Notes: a model not told the origin generated them from the letters alone. A stretch of 22,481 nt of DNA from Alphaproteobacteria bacterium (GCA_015654715.1 JAATGK010000047.1:1-22481), one strand, 5' to 3'. Shown: positions 1-8,627, counted from the stretch's first letter. Numbers and translations: made by a program.

Positions 1-1018
1 AAAGCCGGATGGCGATGCCGGGCGCCTCACGCCCGGCGCGGCCGGAGCGCTGATCGGCCACCGCGCGGCTGACACGCTCTGTCACCAATCTTGTCAGACC
101 GCTCGCCGGATCAAAACGCGGGGCGCGGCGAAAGCCGCCGTCGATGATGATCCGCACCCCCGGCACGGTGAGCGAGGTTTCGGCAATCGCCGTGGCCAGC
201 ACGACGCGACGGGTTTGCGCGGACCGCAGTGCTAGGTCCTGCGCTGCCGGTGGCAGATCGCCATGCAGCGGCAGCACCAACGCCTCGATCCCTTCGAGGG
301 CGGATTCGGTGCGGCGGATTTCCGCCATGCCCGGCAGGAAGGCGAGGATATCGCCCGGCGCTTCTGAGAGAGCCGTACGAATGGCGCGGGCCATCACCGC
401 CGGCAGATCGCGCAGGTTGGCAAGATCGCGCGCCGCATGGCGAACCTCGACCGGATACATCCGCCCGGCGCTTTCGACGATGGGCGCGGACATGATCGCA
501 GAGAGACGCGCCCCGTCGAGCGTTGCGGACATCGCGAGCAACCGCAAATCCGGCCGCAGCATCGCCTGCGCATCCAGGCACAGCGCCAGCGCCAGATCGG
601 CGTCCAGGGACCGTTCATGGATTTCGTCGAGGATAACGGCGGCAACACCCTCCAAACCGGGATCACCGAGCAGGCGGCGGACAAGCAAGCCGGTTGTCAC
701 CACTTCGATGCGGGTGGCGGCGGACACGGCACTTTCGAGGCGGGTGCGAAAGCCGACCGTCTGGCCCACCGTCTCGCCGATCAGACTAGCCATGCGGCTC
801 GCTGCGGCGCGCGCCGCCAGCCGGCGCGGTTCGAGCATCAGGATGCGGCCCTCAGCTATCGGCGCTGAACTGAGGAGCGCAAGCGGCACGCAGGTCGTCT
901 TGCCCGCGCCGGGAGGTGCGACGAGCACGGCATTAGGCTCACCCCCAAGCACGGCAACGAGGCGCGGCAGGCATTCCGCTATCGGCAGGTCGGGCAGTGT
1001 GAAATGAGGCAGCGGCAT
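1..1018 (-). CDS. hrpB: ATP-dependent helicase HrpB, 5' part only (C-terminus beyond window)
   Basis: This is a DEAH-box superfamily 2 helicase of the HrpB family, a cytoplasmic NTP-dependent RNA helicase type of poorly defined bacterial role. The reading frame runs from the ATG at 1018 off the left edge, so 339 residues are visible; full HrpB proteins are about 800 residues. Visible motifs in order are Walker A APPGAGKTT (residues 34-42), the EPRRLAAR segment (63-70), DEIHER as the DEAH box (131-136), SAT motif III (164-166) and motif VI QRSGRAGR (about 323-330). The stretch from EPRRLAAR through DEIHERSL is characteristic of HrpB rather than HrpA. It lies downstream of the SDR gene on the same strand with a 146-base gap that shows no clear terminator, so co-transcription is possible. 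No frameshift is seen. Orthology is secure; the truncation is due to the window edge only. Confidence 0.93.
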   Translation of the reverse strand, partial: MPLPHFTLPDLPIAECLPRLVAVLGGEPNAVLVAPPGAGKTTCVPLALLSSAPIAEGRILMLEPRRLAARAAASRMASLIGETVGQTVGFRTRLESAVSAATRIEVVTTGLLVRRLLGDPGLEGVAAVILDEIHERSLDADLALALCLDAQAMLRPDLRLLAMSATLDGARLSAIMSAPIVESAGRMYPVEVRHAARDLANLRDLPAVMARAIRTALSEAPGDILAFLPGMAEIRRTESALEGIEALVLPLHGDLPPAAQDLALRSAQTRRVVLATAIAETSLTVPGVRIIIDGGFRRAPRFDPASGLTRLVTERVSRAVADQRSGRAGREAPGIAIRL

Positions 1019-1164
1019 GATCCAGTACTAGCGAAACATTGGCGCGCAAAGAAACTCGAAGCCACATGGCGATTCAAACGACACGACGGAGCGCGCCCTC
1101 GGAACGGCAAGTCCTGGCGGCCGAAGTATGGAAGCCTTCTCAACAACGCCGGAGCATACGCTGC

Positions 1165-1902
1165 TTACACGAATAACACGCCGCCGTTCACCGCGAGTGT
1201 CTGGCCGGTGATAAAGGCGTCTCGGACCAGCAGCAGGACGGCTTGCGCGATCTCCTCGCCCGTCCCGGGGCGGCCAACCGGGATGCGGGCGACGACACCC
1301 GCCTCGATCAGCGGCTTACCCATCTCCGTATCGGTTAAGCCCGGCGCCACAGCGTTGACCGTCACGCCTTCCGGCGCAAGGCGTGCAGCATAGCCTCGCG
1401 TCAAGCCTTCGAGGCCGGCCTTGGAGGCGTTGTAGACGACGCTGATCCCGCCTGCGGCCCGCGCCGCGATAGAAGAAATGTTGACGATCCGGCCCCAACG
1501 CCGCGTTCGCATGCCAGGCAGGACAGCTTGCGTGCAGAGAAAGGCGGATTTCAAATTGACGGCGATCATGCGATCGAAATCCTCCTCGGTGATATCGTCG
1601 AGGCCTCGCGACGCCGCCATGCCGGCGTTGTTGACCAGAATATCGATAGGGTCAAGCTGCCGTTCGACGTCAGACACCAGGCGATGGACGTCACTGGCGA
1701 GCGAAACATCGGCAGCAACAGCAACCGCGCGGCCGCCGCTGCGATGGATCGTTTCGACCACAGAGGCCGCCTCTTGGCCGCGTTCACGATAATTCACCGC
1801 AACCGCGACGCCCTCACTGGCGAGCGCCAAAGCGATCGCCTTGCCAATGCCACGCGAGCCGCCGGTGACCAGCGCGACGCGGTTCTTCAGGTGTTCGGAC
1901 AT
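1165..1902 (-). CDS. SDR family oxidoreductase, FabG-like (3-oxoacyl-ACP reductase type)
   Basis: This is a 245-residue classical short-chain dehydrogenase/reductase, an NAD(P)-dependent cytoplasmic alcohol/ketone oxidoreductase. Visible elements are the cofactor loop TGGSRGIG (13-20), NNAG (91-94), catalytic Ser144 in NISS, and Tyr157-x3-Lys161 in YNASK. Length matches the classical family. An in-frame ATG lies further upstream at 1950, but the start at 1902 (MSEHLKNRV) is preferred: GGGAG sits 7 bases before it and the SDR fold begins directly after it. The Arg in the GGSRGIG loop and the following VNYRER segment are typical of NADP-preferring FabG-type enzymes. The gene stands alone between nnrS and hrpB, so context does not give the substrate. 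It could be a FabG paralogue or a catabolic dehydrogenase; only the family is certain. Confidence 0.85.
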   Translation of the reverse strand: MSEHLKNRVALVTGGSRGIGKAIALALASEGVAVAVNYRERGQEAASVVETIHRSGGRAVAVAADVSLASDVHRLVSDVERQLDPIDILVNNAGMAASRGLDDITEEDFDRMIAVNLKSAFLCTQAVLPGMRTRRWGRIVNISSIAARAAGGISVVYNASKAGLEGLTRGYAARLAPEGVTVNAVAPGLTDTEMGKPLIEAGVVARIPVGRPGTGEEIAQAVLLLVRDAFITGQTLAVNGGVLFV

Positions 1903-2249
1903 GCCAAAGCTCCCATATCTATCGAAATGACTATAATAGGGGGACGGCATCTTTGAAGGTGAAAGAATGGTTTTTCATGGGCACGGATGTCGGAAATTCC
2001 CCAAGCGATGGCAAAAATTACAAAAAAAATGAACTCCCGCCGTGTGCCATTCCTTTCAAAGAATTGTGCCGCATCAACTGATAGCTGACATGCGCTGACA
2101 ATCACGGCCTAGCTTACATAACGCGAGGCAGCCGGATATCCCCCAGCTGGCGCAGAAAACGAAAGAGTTCGGATAGCAGCGCGCCAGCGTAATGCCGTAA
2201 GCAACGCTGCCAGAGCAGAAAGACGTAACCGTATCTGTCCGACCTTTGG
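1903..2249. other. Intergenic stretch between nnrS and the SDR gene
   Basis: These 347 bases hold no convincing gene; the short open frames here match no family I recognise. The part next to the SDR gene carries its likely ribosome site and promoter. Next to nnrS there is an inverted repeat GTAACC (2225-2230) / GGTTAC (2248-2253) that overlaps the nnrS stop codon. On the minus strand it is followed by a short T-rich run, so it may be a weak terminator. A second inverted repeat, GCTGGCGC near 2145 with GCGCCAGC near 2182, is separated by about 27 bases and has no T-run. Confidence 0.4.
1930..1957 (-). promoter_or_regulatory. Possible sigma-70 type promoter of the SDR gene
   Basis: Read on the minus strand there is TTCAAA (1957-1952) as a -35 candidate, a 16-base spacer and TATAGT (1935-1930) as a -10 candidate, 28 bases upstream of the chosen start codon. 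The -10 differs from TATAAT at one base and the -35 from TTGACA at two. This is pattern matching by eye only. Confidence 0.3.
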
Positions 2250-3458
2250 TTACAACTCTTGCCGAGAGAACAAATCGGATGGGGCCGGAGGTTCCAGCAG
2301 GAGCCGAAGATATTTCGACAGCCACACCGCATAAGCTGCCGCCCAAATAAACGCAGAAAGCTCGTAATGCAGTCCGAGCAAGCTCGTGAAGATGTTCTGC
2401 GCGGGCAAAACGCTCACGAAGCACGCAGTCATCGTCAAAGCGATTGCCACGCGCGCCTGCCACGGCAATTCCAGCGGCCGGCCGGTGTGACCGAGGCCGG
2501 TAAGACTGAAAACCGCAATGACGGCAAGCCCCACGCCGCCCAAGCCGAGAATATGTACGCCGACGCCAGCGGAAAAGGACATACCCAAACCTGCCAAGCC
2601 GATGACGATCAGCCCCACACCGGCAAGACAATTTGCCATAGCAAGGGCGAACACAGGACTCTTGAGAAAAATGCGACCGATGAACCATTCCGCGAGACGA
2701 TCCATGAACGCGCATCCGGCGGCAATGGCGAGAAAGGCGGGCGCCTGGGATCTTGGAAAGGCCAGAGCCACCAGCGCATATAGCGCGGTCATGACGGAAG
2801 CCAAATTCTGCCGACCGGGATGCGGCCGATAGGGCGAGGTTTCGCCGGAAGGATCAAGCGCAAGGTTCAGCACGGCAACATTGATTCGTCCGTATACAGA
2901 TGCCAAACCAATCACAAAGATCAGCAACGCAGTTTGTAAAAGCCGCGCCGAGAGTTCGAAATCCTTCGTGATCCAAGCGGCGCAAACAGCGGCTTCCGCT
3001 GCGCCAAGCAATACGATCCAGACAAGAGAAAATAAGTGTCTGCCCGATCGCCGCGCCAGCATCGGCCGAAGCACAAACCAGCCAAGCAAGGAGAGGTATG
3101 TCAGGTCGGTTGCGGTGGAAAACACGATAGCGATGTCGGCGCCCACGATGCCGGCCAATCGCCCAGCCAGCCATAACGCCAGCAGTAGCAACAAAGCCTT
3201 GCCTCGATTGGGCCTGGTGCCGGTCCCTTCAGCAACGGCCGACGTCAGCGCACCGCCTAACGCGGCCGCAAAAGTGCCGAAGATCATTTCGTGGAGCTGC
3301 CACTGCCCCAACGGGACCGACCGTGCAAATGGCAGTTGAAGTCCATAGAGGCAGGCCAACAGCAATGGCCCGATCATCGCATGGACGGCGGCGGCAGGGA
3401 AAAACAGCCGTTCGCCGCCGGCCAACAGATTTCTCCAGTTGCTGCGAAGGACATCCAT
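2250..3458 (-). CDS. nnrS: NnrS family membrane protein (haem/copper type)
   Basis: This is a 402-residue polytopic inner-membrane protein of the NnrS family. Characterised NnrS proteins bind haem and copper and are linked to nitric oxide metabolism or protection; the biochemical reaction is not settled. Support comes from a dozen or so hydrophobic segments over the whole length, the LHEMIFG motif near residue 57 in the first third, an LWLAGRLAG segment, and the diagnostic GHTGRPL near residue 336. It diverges at positions usually conserved: the common VPNWTG-type segment reads AVAEGTGTR, and the GGRVIP-type segment reads YGRINVAV. The start at 3458 (MDVLRSNW) is preferred over 3515 because the stop of the upstream ATPase gene and this ATG overlap as TGATG, which indicates translational coupling. 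It is the last gene of the TonB-ABC operon. No nitrite or nitric oxide reductase gene is present in the window. Confidence 0.82.
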   Translation of the reverse strand: MDVLRSNWRNLLAGGERLFFPAAAVHAMIGPLLLACLYGLQLPFARSVPLGQWQLHEMIFGTFAAALGGALTSAVAEGTGTRPNRGKALLLLLALWLAGRLAGIVGADIAIVFSTATDLTYLSLLGWFVLRPMLARRSGRHLFSLVWIVLLGAAEAAVCAAWITKDFELSARLLQTALLIFVIGLASVYGRINVAVLNLALDPSGETSPYRPHPGRQNLASVMTALYALVALAFPRSQAPAFLAIAAGCAFMDRLAEWFIGRIFLKSPVFALAMANCLAGVGLIVIGLAGLGMSFSAGVGVHILGLGGVGLAVIAVFSLTGLGHTGRPLELPWQARVAIALTMTACFVSVLPAQNIFTSLLGLHYELSAFIWAAAYAVWLSKYLRLLLEPPAPSDLFSRQEL

Positions 3459-4198
3459 CACAGGCACCGCCCTTCGCCATCGAACAGCTCCGCAAACACG
3501 GCATCCCGAGACCATCGTTCGACCAGATCGAATACCATGCGTTCGTCGCGTTCGCCGGGACGCCCGGGAACCGTGCGCACTTCGACGATGCCGCGATGGC
3601 GGCTCGACAGAACGGCAATCCGGTCGGCCACACGAACCGCCTCAACCAGGTCATGGGTGACGAACAGGCCGGAGAATCCTTCTTCGCGCGCCATGCGCAC
3701 CACAAGATCCTGCAATATCCGCTTCAATCCGACGTCGAGGGACGAAAATGGTTCGTCGAGATACATAATGTCGGGCTGCACCGCTAGGGCACGGGCGATG
3801 GCAACACGCTGACGCATTCCGCCCGACAGTTCCGCCGGATATTTGTTCCAATCCATTTGGCCGAGACCGACGGCACGCGCTTTGGCGGCGGCGACGTCGC
3901 GGCACCGCAGACGCGACAGGCCGCGTGGAACCAAGCCGTAAGCGATATTGTCGCGCGCACTGAGCCACGGCAGCAGGCGCGGCTCCTGAAAGACCATCGC
4001 ATGGCGGTTGTAGAGACGCCGCACGCGCCCCCGCAACGGATCGATCAAACCCACGGCGATCGCCAGCAACGTGGTCTTGCCGCACCCGGAAGGTCCAACC
4101 AGGGAAACAATTTCGCCATCGTTCAGGATGAGACTGACATCTTCCAACAGCGGGCGGCCGAGAAACCCATGACCGATTCCTTCGAGCGACAGCTTCAT
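3458..4198 (-). CDS. ABC transporter ATP-binding protein (nitrate/sulfonate/taurine class)
   Basis: This is a 246-residue ABC ATPase that powers the adjacent importer from the cytoplasmic face. Visible motifs are Walker A GPSGCGKTT (35-43), the Q-loop VFQEPRLLPW (Gln71), signature LSGGMRQ (124-130), Walker B MYLDEPFSSLD with catalytic Glu149, and the H-loop THD (His182). The EPRLLPW segment after the Q-loop is typical of SsuB/TauB/NrtD-like ATPases. An upstream in-frame start at 4438 exists, but its extension is the permease gene read in another frame. The ATG at 4198 overlaps the permease stop as ATGA and begins the ABC fold directly, so it is chosen. Its own stop overlaps the nnrS start by one base. 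The substrate cannot be told from the ATPase. Confidence 0.92.
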   Translation of the reverse strand: MKLSLEGIGHGFLGRPLLEDVSLILNDGEIVSLVGPSGCGKTTLLAIAVGLIDPLRGRVRRLYNRHAMVFQEPRLLPWLSARDNIAYGLVPRGLSRLRCRDVAAAKARAVGLGQMDWNKYPAELSGGMRQRVAIARALAVQPDIMYLDEPFSSLDVGLKRILQDLVVRMAREEGFSGLFVTHDLVEAVRVADRIAVLSSRHRGIVEVRTVPGRPGERDERMVFDLVERWSRDAVFAELFDGEGRCL

Positions 4199-4992
4199 GG
4201 CGCGGCATCCCGGGGCTGTCCGGCGCGACGCCAGCTTTCGAGACTTTCGCGCAACGGGTGGAGAATGCCGTAATCGGTGATGAGCGCGAACGTCGCCACG
4301 ATCACCGTCCAAGCGGTCACTTGCGGAATATCGAACATGGTGCGGGCGGTAGCGAGTTCGCCGCCGATGCCGCCGGCATTGGCCAGAAGCTCCGCCATGA
4401 CCGCGACTTTCCAGGCAGTGCCGGCCGTAATCGTCCACGCCGGAAAGAGATAAGAAAGCAGATGCGGCACGGTGATGGTGGCAAAACGGCGAAGCGGCCC
4501 GACACCGTAAACGCGCGCCATGGCATCGAGCGAACGGTCGCGCGTCGCCACCCCCTCAAGTGCACCGGCAAAGGAAATCGGCAAAGCCGCGACCGTCACG
4601 GTTATGACCGGTGTCGTCCCGGTGGCGCCAAACCAGATCATGACCAGGATGATCCACGAAATCTGCGGAACACTCAGAATGACCGCCACCACCGGTTTGA
4701 GCAATCTCATCGCGGCAACGGAATAGCCGGCGACCGCTCCTGCGAGCCCGCCGAGACCGGCGGCAAGCGCAAATCCCAGAAAGGTGCGCATGCAGGTTTG
4801 CGCCGCGACATCGCGAAAGACCGGTCCCTGCACAATTGTTGCAATCTCTGCAAAAGTGCGCAGCGGCGTCGGCAACACAAAACCGCCGTAGACTTCGCTG
4901 CCGAACTGCCAGAGCGCGAACAGGCAGAAAATGCCCGTTGCACTGGCCCATCCGCCCCAAAGATATCTTCCCAACCAACCGAGACGAGGCAT
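4195..4992 (-). CDS. ABC transporter permease (BPD_transp_1, SsuC-like)
   Basis: This is a 265-residue inner-membrane permease of the binding-protein-dependent class. About six hydrophobic segments are visible. The cytoplasmic EAA-type loop that contacts the ATPase is at residues 157-180, with the pattern A-x3-G-V-x9-T-V-P. The GTAWKVAVMAELLA segment is typical of SsuC/TauC/NrtB permeases. The gene starts 38 bases after the binding-protein gene and its last four bases overlap the ATPase start, so the three genes are one transcription unit. The ribosome site before the ATG at 4992 is weak, which would fit translation coupled to the upstream gene. It forms a homodimeric or heterodimeric channel with no other permease nearby, so a homodimer is inferred. 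The substrate is unknown. Confidence 0.9.
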   Translation of the reverse strand: MPRLGWLGRYLWGGWASATGIFCLFALWQFGSEVYGGFVLPTPLRTFAEIATIVQGPVFRDVAAQTCMRTFLGFALAAGLGGLAGAVAGYSVAAMRLLKPVVAVILSVPQISWIILVMIWFGATGTTPVITVTVAALPISFAGALEGVATRDRSLDAMARVYGVGPLRRFATITVPHLLSYLFPAWTITAGTAWKVAVMAELLANAGGIGGELATARTMFDIPQVTAWTVIVATFALITDYGILHPLRESLESWRRAGQPRDAAP

Positions 4993-5030
4993 GCTATCTC
5001 ATTTTCACAATAACGAGACCGACATCGCGG

Positions 5031-6014
5031 TCATAACGCGTAAAATCCGCCATCCGGAAGTTTACCGCCGATAATGCGCGTATCTTCCGCGGCAATAACC
5101 GAGAAAGATTTCTCCACCTCACGCCGAACCGAGGACGCCTTCAAGGCGCAGAGATTACTATGAGGCACCGCCTCCGCAAGCACCGGCGCAAGGATGCCGA
5201 GGTCCGGAAACTGAGACAAGGATATCTGGGATGGATGCGCCGAAACGTCATCGGCGGCGGCATGCAACGCCTCCTGCAAGACCACCAACCCGTTGTGACC
5301 GTATTTCTCGACGAACGTCCGCGTGACCGCCATCCCGGCCAGCGGCAGGATGCCATTCCCGCCCATAAGACGCGTCCATTCCGCCCGGCAATCGATCGCG
5401 CGTATCAGACGCCGGTCGCCGGATTTCGACCGCAGAATGGCGGTACTGATCGCGGGCTCATCCAACAACGCCGCCTCCGCGCGACCCGACAATAACATCT
5501 GAGCCGCCTCCAGTGGCGAACCGACATAGGTCAGCTGGATGTCCTTTCCGATCTGTAAGCCAGCCCGTTTTAACAGACTGCGCAACACGAAATCGGACAT
5601 GTTGTTATGAAAGGGAACAATCAGGTTCTTACCGACCAAATCGGCAAGCCGGTGACAGTCTTCGCCCGCAATGACGTACAAAAGGCCTCGCGTCAGCACG
5701 TTCACCAAAAGGACGCCAAGCCCCCGATTGTAGAAATTTGACGCCACATGCGTGGGAACGATGACCGCCTGCATGCCTCCCGAACTCAATCCGGCCTGCA
5801 AATCGTCCTGCGTCCGCCAGGCTTTGAAGGCGACCGGAACGCCCAGCTTATTGAGCGAACCGCTGGCGATGGCGTGCGCGAGGACGACGGAAGGCACCGC
5901 GGCCGGCCCCCACAGCGTCAGCGTCTCCGCCGCCATTGCCGCGCCAGATCCGGCGACGAGTGCCGAACTGCCCGTGATCAGAAACTTGCGCCTGTTCAAC
6001 ACCGTCAACTCCAT
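5031..6014 (-). CDS. ABC transporter substrate-binding protein, Tat-type signal (NMT1/SsuA-like)
   Basis: This is a 327-residue periplasmic binding protein of the nitrate/sulfonate/thiamine-precursor class. The N-terminus reads NRRKFLITG, then a hydrophobic stretch and an AMAAET cleavage region near residue 29, so a twin-arginine signal peptide is likely. Tat export suggests folding, possibly cofactor or metal acquisition, before export. The mature part alternates alpha/beta segments with a hinge-region motif around LLDEPAIS, as in class II binding proteins. An alternative GTG start at 6002 has GGAG six bases upstream and would give a shorter n-region while keeping the RR motif; the ATG at 6014 has a weaker site. 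The gene lies 48 bases after the TonB receptor and 38 before the permease. The ligand is not predictable by eye; a metal chelate, a tetrapyrrole or an organic sulfur or nitrogen compound are all open. Confidence 0.82.
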   Translation of the reverse strand: MELTVLNRRKFLITGSSALVAGSGAAMAAETLTLWGPAAVPSVVLAHAIASGSLNKLGVPVAFKAWRTQDDLQAGLSSGGMQAVIVPTHVASNFYNRGLGVLLVNVLTRGLLYVIAGEDCHRLADLVGKNLIVPFHNNMSDFVLRSLLKRAGLQIGKDIQLTYVGSPLEAAQMLLSGRAEAALLDEPAISTAILRSKSGDRRLIRAIDCRAEWTRLMGGNGILPLAGMAVTRTFVEKYGHNGLVVLQEALHAAADDVSAHPSQISLSQFPDLGILAPVLAEAVPHSNLCALKASSVRREVEKSFSVIAAEDTRIIGGKLPDGGFYAL

Positions 6015-6062
6015 TCCGTCTTGGATGCAACGAGAGCTTTCATCGGTTCGTGGAATCGATGA

Positions 6063-8369
6063 CTAGAACGCGACCTTAATGCCGGCGTAAAACGCCCGGC
6101 CATCACCAGGTTGGAAGGCGGCCTGATCGGCTCTGGCGGTGTCGGTGATAAGAGTCGATGAGGCATAGGTCTTGTCGAACAGGTTTTGAACCTCGCCGAA
6201 GACCGAAAGCATATCGTTGATCTTGTATTCCGTGCGCAGGCCGAAAATGGCATACGGATCAGAGAACAGGGTGTTCATATTGTCGACCGCCACCTTCTCG
6301 ATCGACCACGAGACCGAGGCCTGAACGGACCAATCCGGCAGCAGCCGGTATGACAGCGTCCCGTTGAGAAGGTGCGGCGGCGCACCGGCAAGAAGGTTAT
6401 TCTTCCGGGTGGGATCGTTCGAAAAGCGGAAATCCTGATAGGTATAGGTGATGCGGCCGGCCAAATCGTCGGTCAAATCGGCTCCCACCCCCAGTTCGAT
6501 GCCAAAATGGCGCGTCTTATCGGCATTTATCGCACCGATCGACGCGCCGGAGGCATCGCGCAGACTGAGCAGTTCGTCGTTGACCCAGGAATAATAGGAG
6601 ACGACATCCCAGTTCAAATCGTCGCTACGTCCCCGCCAGCCACCTTGAACCGTGGTCGCCGTCTGGGCCTTCAGATCGGGGGTCACGAAAGCCGCCGCCG
6701 CCAGCGTGGGGCTGGTCGGAGTTGGCCGGCCCGGACTGCTGTTGGGCGTGCCGTTGTAGGTTGCCAGCAAATCTTCATGGGTCGGCGGTTCGAAACTGCG
6801 GCTGCCTGCGACGAAGACCGTCTGGCCTTCCCCGAAATGATAGGTCAGTGCCAAGCTCGGCGACCAGCCTTCATAGGAGCGGGCATAACTGGTGCTGACG
6901 GCCGGGACGGCGCCATCCGGCAACGCTGACGTCGGACTGGCGGGTTTGTAAGCGATCGTCGGCCGGGTTGCCGCGCGATAAACATCGTCGTTGTCGCGCA
7001 TTGCATGCGCATAGACAATCGTCGGCGACAGGATCAGCCCTTGCATCAGCGGAATATTCAACCCGGCATCTAGAGAGAAGGTTTCGGCATCGAGATCGTT
7101 GGCGCCGAACTCCGCGCCTTTCTTGCCGGACCGATTGAGAAAGTAGGTCCGATCCGCCGAGCCCGCCGCATATTGCGCCGCCCCCTCGAACAGGGGAAGC
7201 AGCGCATTGTCGTCAGGCTTGTAAGCATAGCGAACCACACCGATACCATCCCCGCCGTTAGTGACCCGCACACCGGACGTGATGGGAAAGCGGAACGTAT
7301 CTTCGGTATAGGTGTAACCGCCGATCAGATCGAAGAAATGAGGACCATACACGGCCGTCGTTCGGGTGCCGATCTGATATTGCGCGGTGTCGCGGCGCGG
7401 TGTGTCGCGCACGACGTTCGGGCCGGGATTGATCGCGGCGCCGGACGCGGTCACCGTGGGACCAGTGAAGGATTGTCTCGGGTCCGCCTTCATGCCGTCC
7501 TTGGTCAGAGGCCCGGCGACCTCGAAGCCGAGATCGGTGTAGCCGGCAAAGAAGCGCGTCGTCACGTTGTTCGCCCAATCGATGCCGACGTTGCCGTTCA
7601 CGGCAATGCGATTTGAATCGTTGTAGTCGCGAAAGCCGTCGCGGCGCTGGAAATCGACTTGCAGCAGCCCGTCGACACCGTCGCCGGCCCCGCCGACCTG
7701 CCCGTAAATATTCGCCTGGCCAAAACTGCCGCCACTCGCCACGACCTTCATGCCCGGCGCCGCTGCGCCGGTCGGCGAAAGGAAATTCAGCGCCCCGCCA
7801 AGCACCGTGGCGCCAAGCCGGTTGGACATGTAGCCGCGATAAACCTCGATGCTGCTGGCCATCTGCGGATCCGCAAGACCGACCGTGTAGGAGCCGTCGG
7901 CGCGATTGATCGGCAGACCGTTGAGGAGGATGAGAACCCCGCGTTCGACCGGGCTCTGTTGCAGGCCCGAACCGCGAATCTGCAACCGCGGCTGATCGTT
8001 ACCGCCGAAGAATTGCCGGACAATCACCCCCGGGGCGTTCCCAAGCGCAGAGGCAAGCGTCGGACTGCCCGCCGACACAGCATCATCCGCCGTCACTACG
8101 GAAACGCCACCAGGAAGCGCTGCGAGCGTAGCGCTGGAGGACACCTCTTCGCGCGTCGCCGAAACCACGACGGTTTCCTTCAACGCCGTTCCAGGAGCAA
8201 CCGATTGGGCAAATCCAGCCTGACAGACTGCGGACAGGCACAGCACCGGAAAAATACGGCCAAGCGTCTTGCTCAATAGAAGTATTGCGGTTGAAGCCTT
8301 CAAGGAGGAACGAACGGCAGCGACGTCTCTTTGCCCGGATGAAGCAGTGTCAAACCCAATGCAGCGCAT
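6063..8369 (-). CDS. TonB-dependent outer-membrane receptor (first gene of the ABC/NnrS operon)
   Basis: This is a 768-residue outer-membrane receptor for TonB/ExbBD-energised uptake. A long n-region and a hydrophobic segment end near AGFAQS (residues 51-56), giving a signal peptide. A TonB-box-like ETVVVSATR follows at 65-73, then a plug with RLQIRGSGLQ and VLILLNGLPINRADGS. The beta-barrel ends in the canonical last strand AFYAGIKVAF with terminal Phe; NLFDKTY is the usual near-C-terminal motif. The start at 8369 is preferred over the in-frame GTG at 8396 because AGGGG lies 5 bases before it. The plug motif LLNGLPINRADGSY and the LGATVLGGALNFLSPTG segment resemble receptors of the FecA-like side of the family more than vitamin B12 receptors; this is a weak inference. 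Its position 48 bases before a binding-protein gene argues that the imported compound is handed to that ABC importer. Confidence 0.9.
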   Translation of the reverse strand: MRCIGFDTASSGQRDVAAVRSSLKASTAILLLSKTLGRIFPVLCLSAVCQAGFAQSVAPGTALKETVVVSATREEVSSSATLAALPGGVSVVTADDAVSAGSPTLASALGNAPGVIVRQFFGGNDQPRLQIRGSGLQQSPVERGVLILLNGLPINRADGSYTVGLADPQMASSIEVYRGYMSNRLGATVLGGALNFLSPTGAAAPGMKVVASGGSFGQANIYGQVGGAGDGVDGLLQVDFQRRDGFRDYNDSNRIAVNGNVGIDWANNVTTRFFAGYTDLGFEVAGPLTKDGMKADPRQSFTGPTVTASGAAINPGPNVVRDTPRRDTAQYQIGTRTTAVYGPHFFDLIGGYTYTEDTFRFPITSGVRVTNGGDGIGVVRYAYKPDDNALLPLFEGAAQYAAGSADRTYFLNRSGKKGAEFGANDLDAETFSLDAGLNIPLMQGLILSPTIVYAHAMRDNDDVYRAATRPTIAYKPASPTSALPDGAVPAVSTSYARSYEGWSPSLALTYHFGEGQTVFVAGSRSFEPPTHEDLLATYNGTPNSSPGRPTPTSPTLAAAAFVTPDLKAQTATTVQGGWRGRSDDLNWDVVSYYSWVNDELLSLRDASGASIGAINADKTRHFGIELGVGADLTDDLAGRITYTYQDFRFSNDPTRKNNLLAGAPPHLLNGTLSYRLLPDWSVQASVSWSIEKVAVDNMNTLFSDPYAIFGLRTEYKINDMLSVFGEVQNLFDKTYASSTLITDTARADQAAFQPGDGRAFYAGIKVAF

Positions 8370-8627
8370 AATCACCCCTTTTAGCTTCGTTCGCACTCTT
8401 CTAAAACTTCGACATATTAACGTCAGTGCGTCTTACTTGCATTTTCAGCGAAAAAACGCACATCGACGTGTTGGACACACACCAAGCCATTGAACCCGTT
8501 ATCGCTGCCCGGTCAGTCGCCCGGACGTCCGTATCCGATGGCGGGCTCGAACATCTCGAAATGCGGGCTGGGCGGAGAAAAGCGAGAGACGGGGAACACC
8601 GCTTCGGGCACCGGGTGATGATCGACA
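8370..8627. other. Intergenic region between divergent TonB receptor and hipB-like genes
   Basis: No gene is supported here. On the minus side are the AGGGG ribosome site of the TonB receptor and an AT-rich TAATAT near 8415 that could be a -10 element, with no good -35. An inverted repeat TTGG (8471-8474) / CCAA (8482-8485) spans 15 bases; its odd spacing does not match the 14-base FNR/NNR box. I saw no Fur-, Zur- or CueR-like site. The start of the plus-strand promoter and operator region is described separately. Confidence 0.4.

Noticed and set aside
111..868. Several long open frames on both strands overlapping the left end
   Set aside because: They are shadows of the hrpB frame, which alone shows helicase motifs in the right order and is open through the window edge.
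2250..8369. Labelling the NnrS operon as a denitrification locus
   Set aside because: No nitrite, nitric oxide or nitrous oxide reductase, nor an NNR-type regulator, is present; NnrS alone does not establish denitrification.
8471..8485. TTGGACACACACCAA as an FNR/NNR box for the NnrS operon
   Set aside because: The symmetric halves are 15 bases end to end with a single-base centre, whereas FNR/NNR boxes are 14 with an even centre, and the inner bases do not fit.
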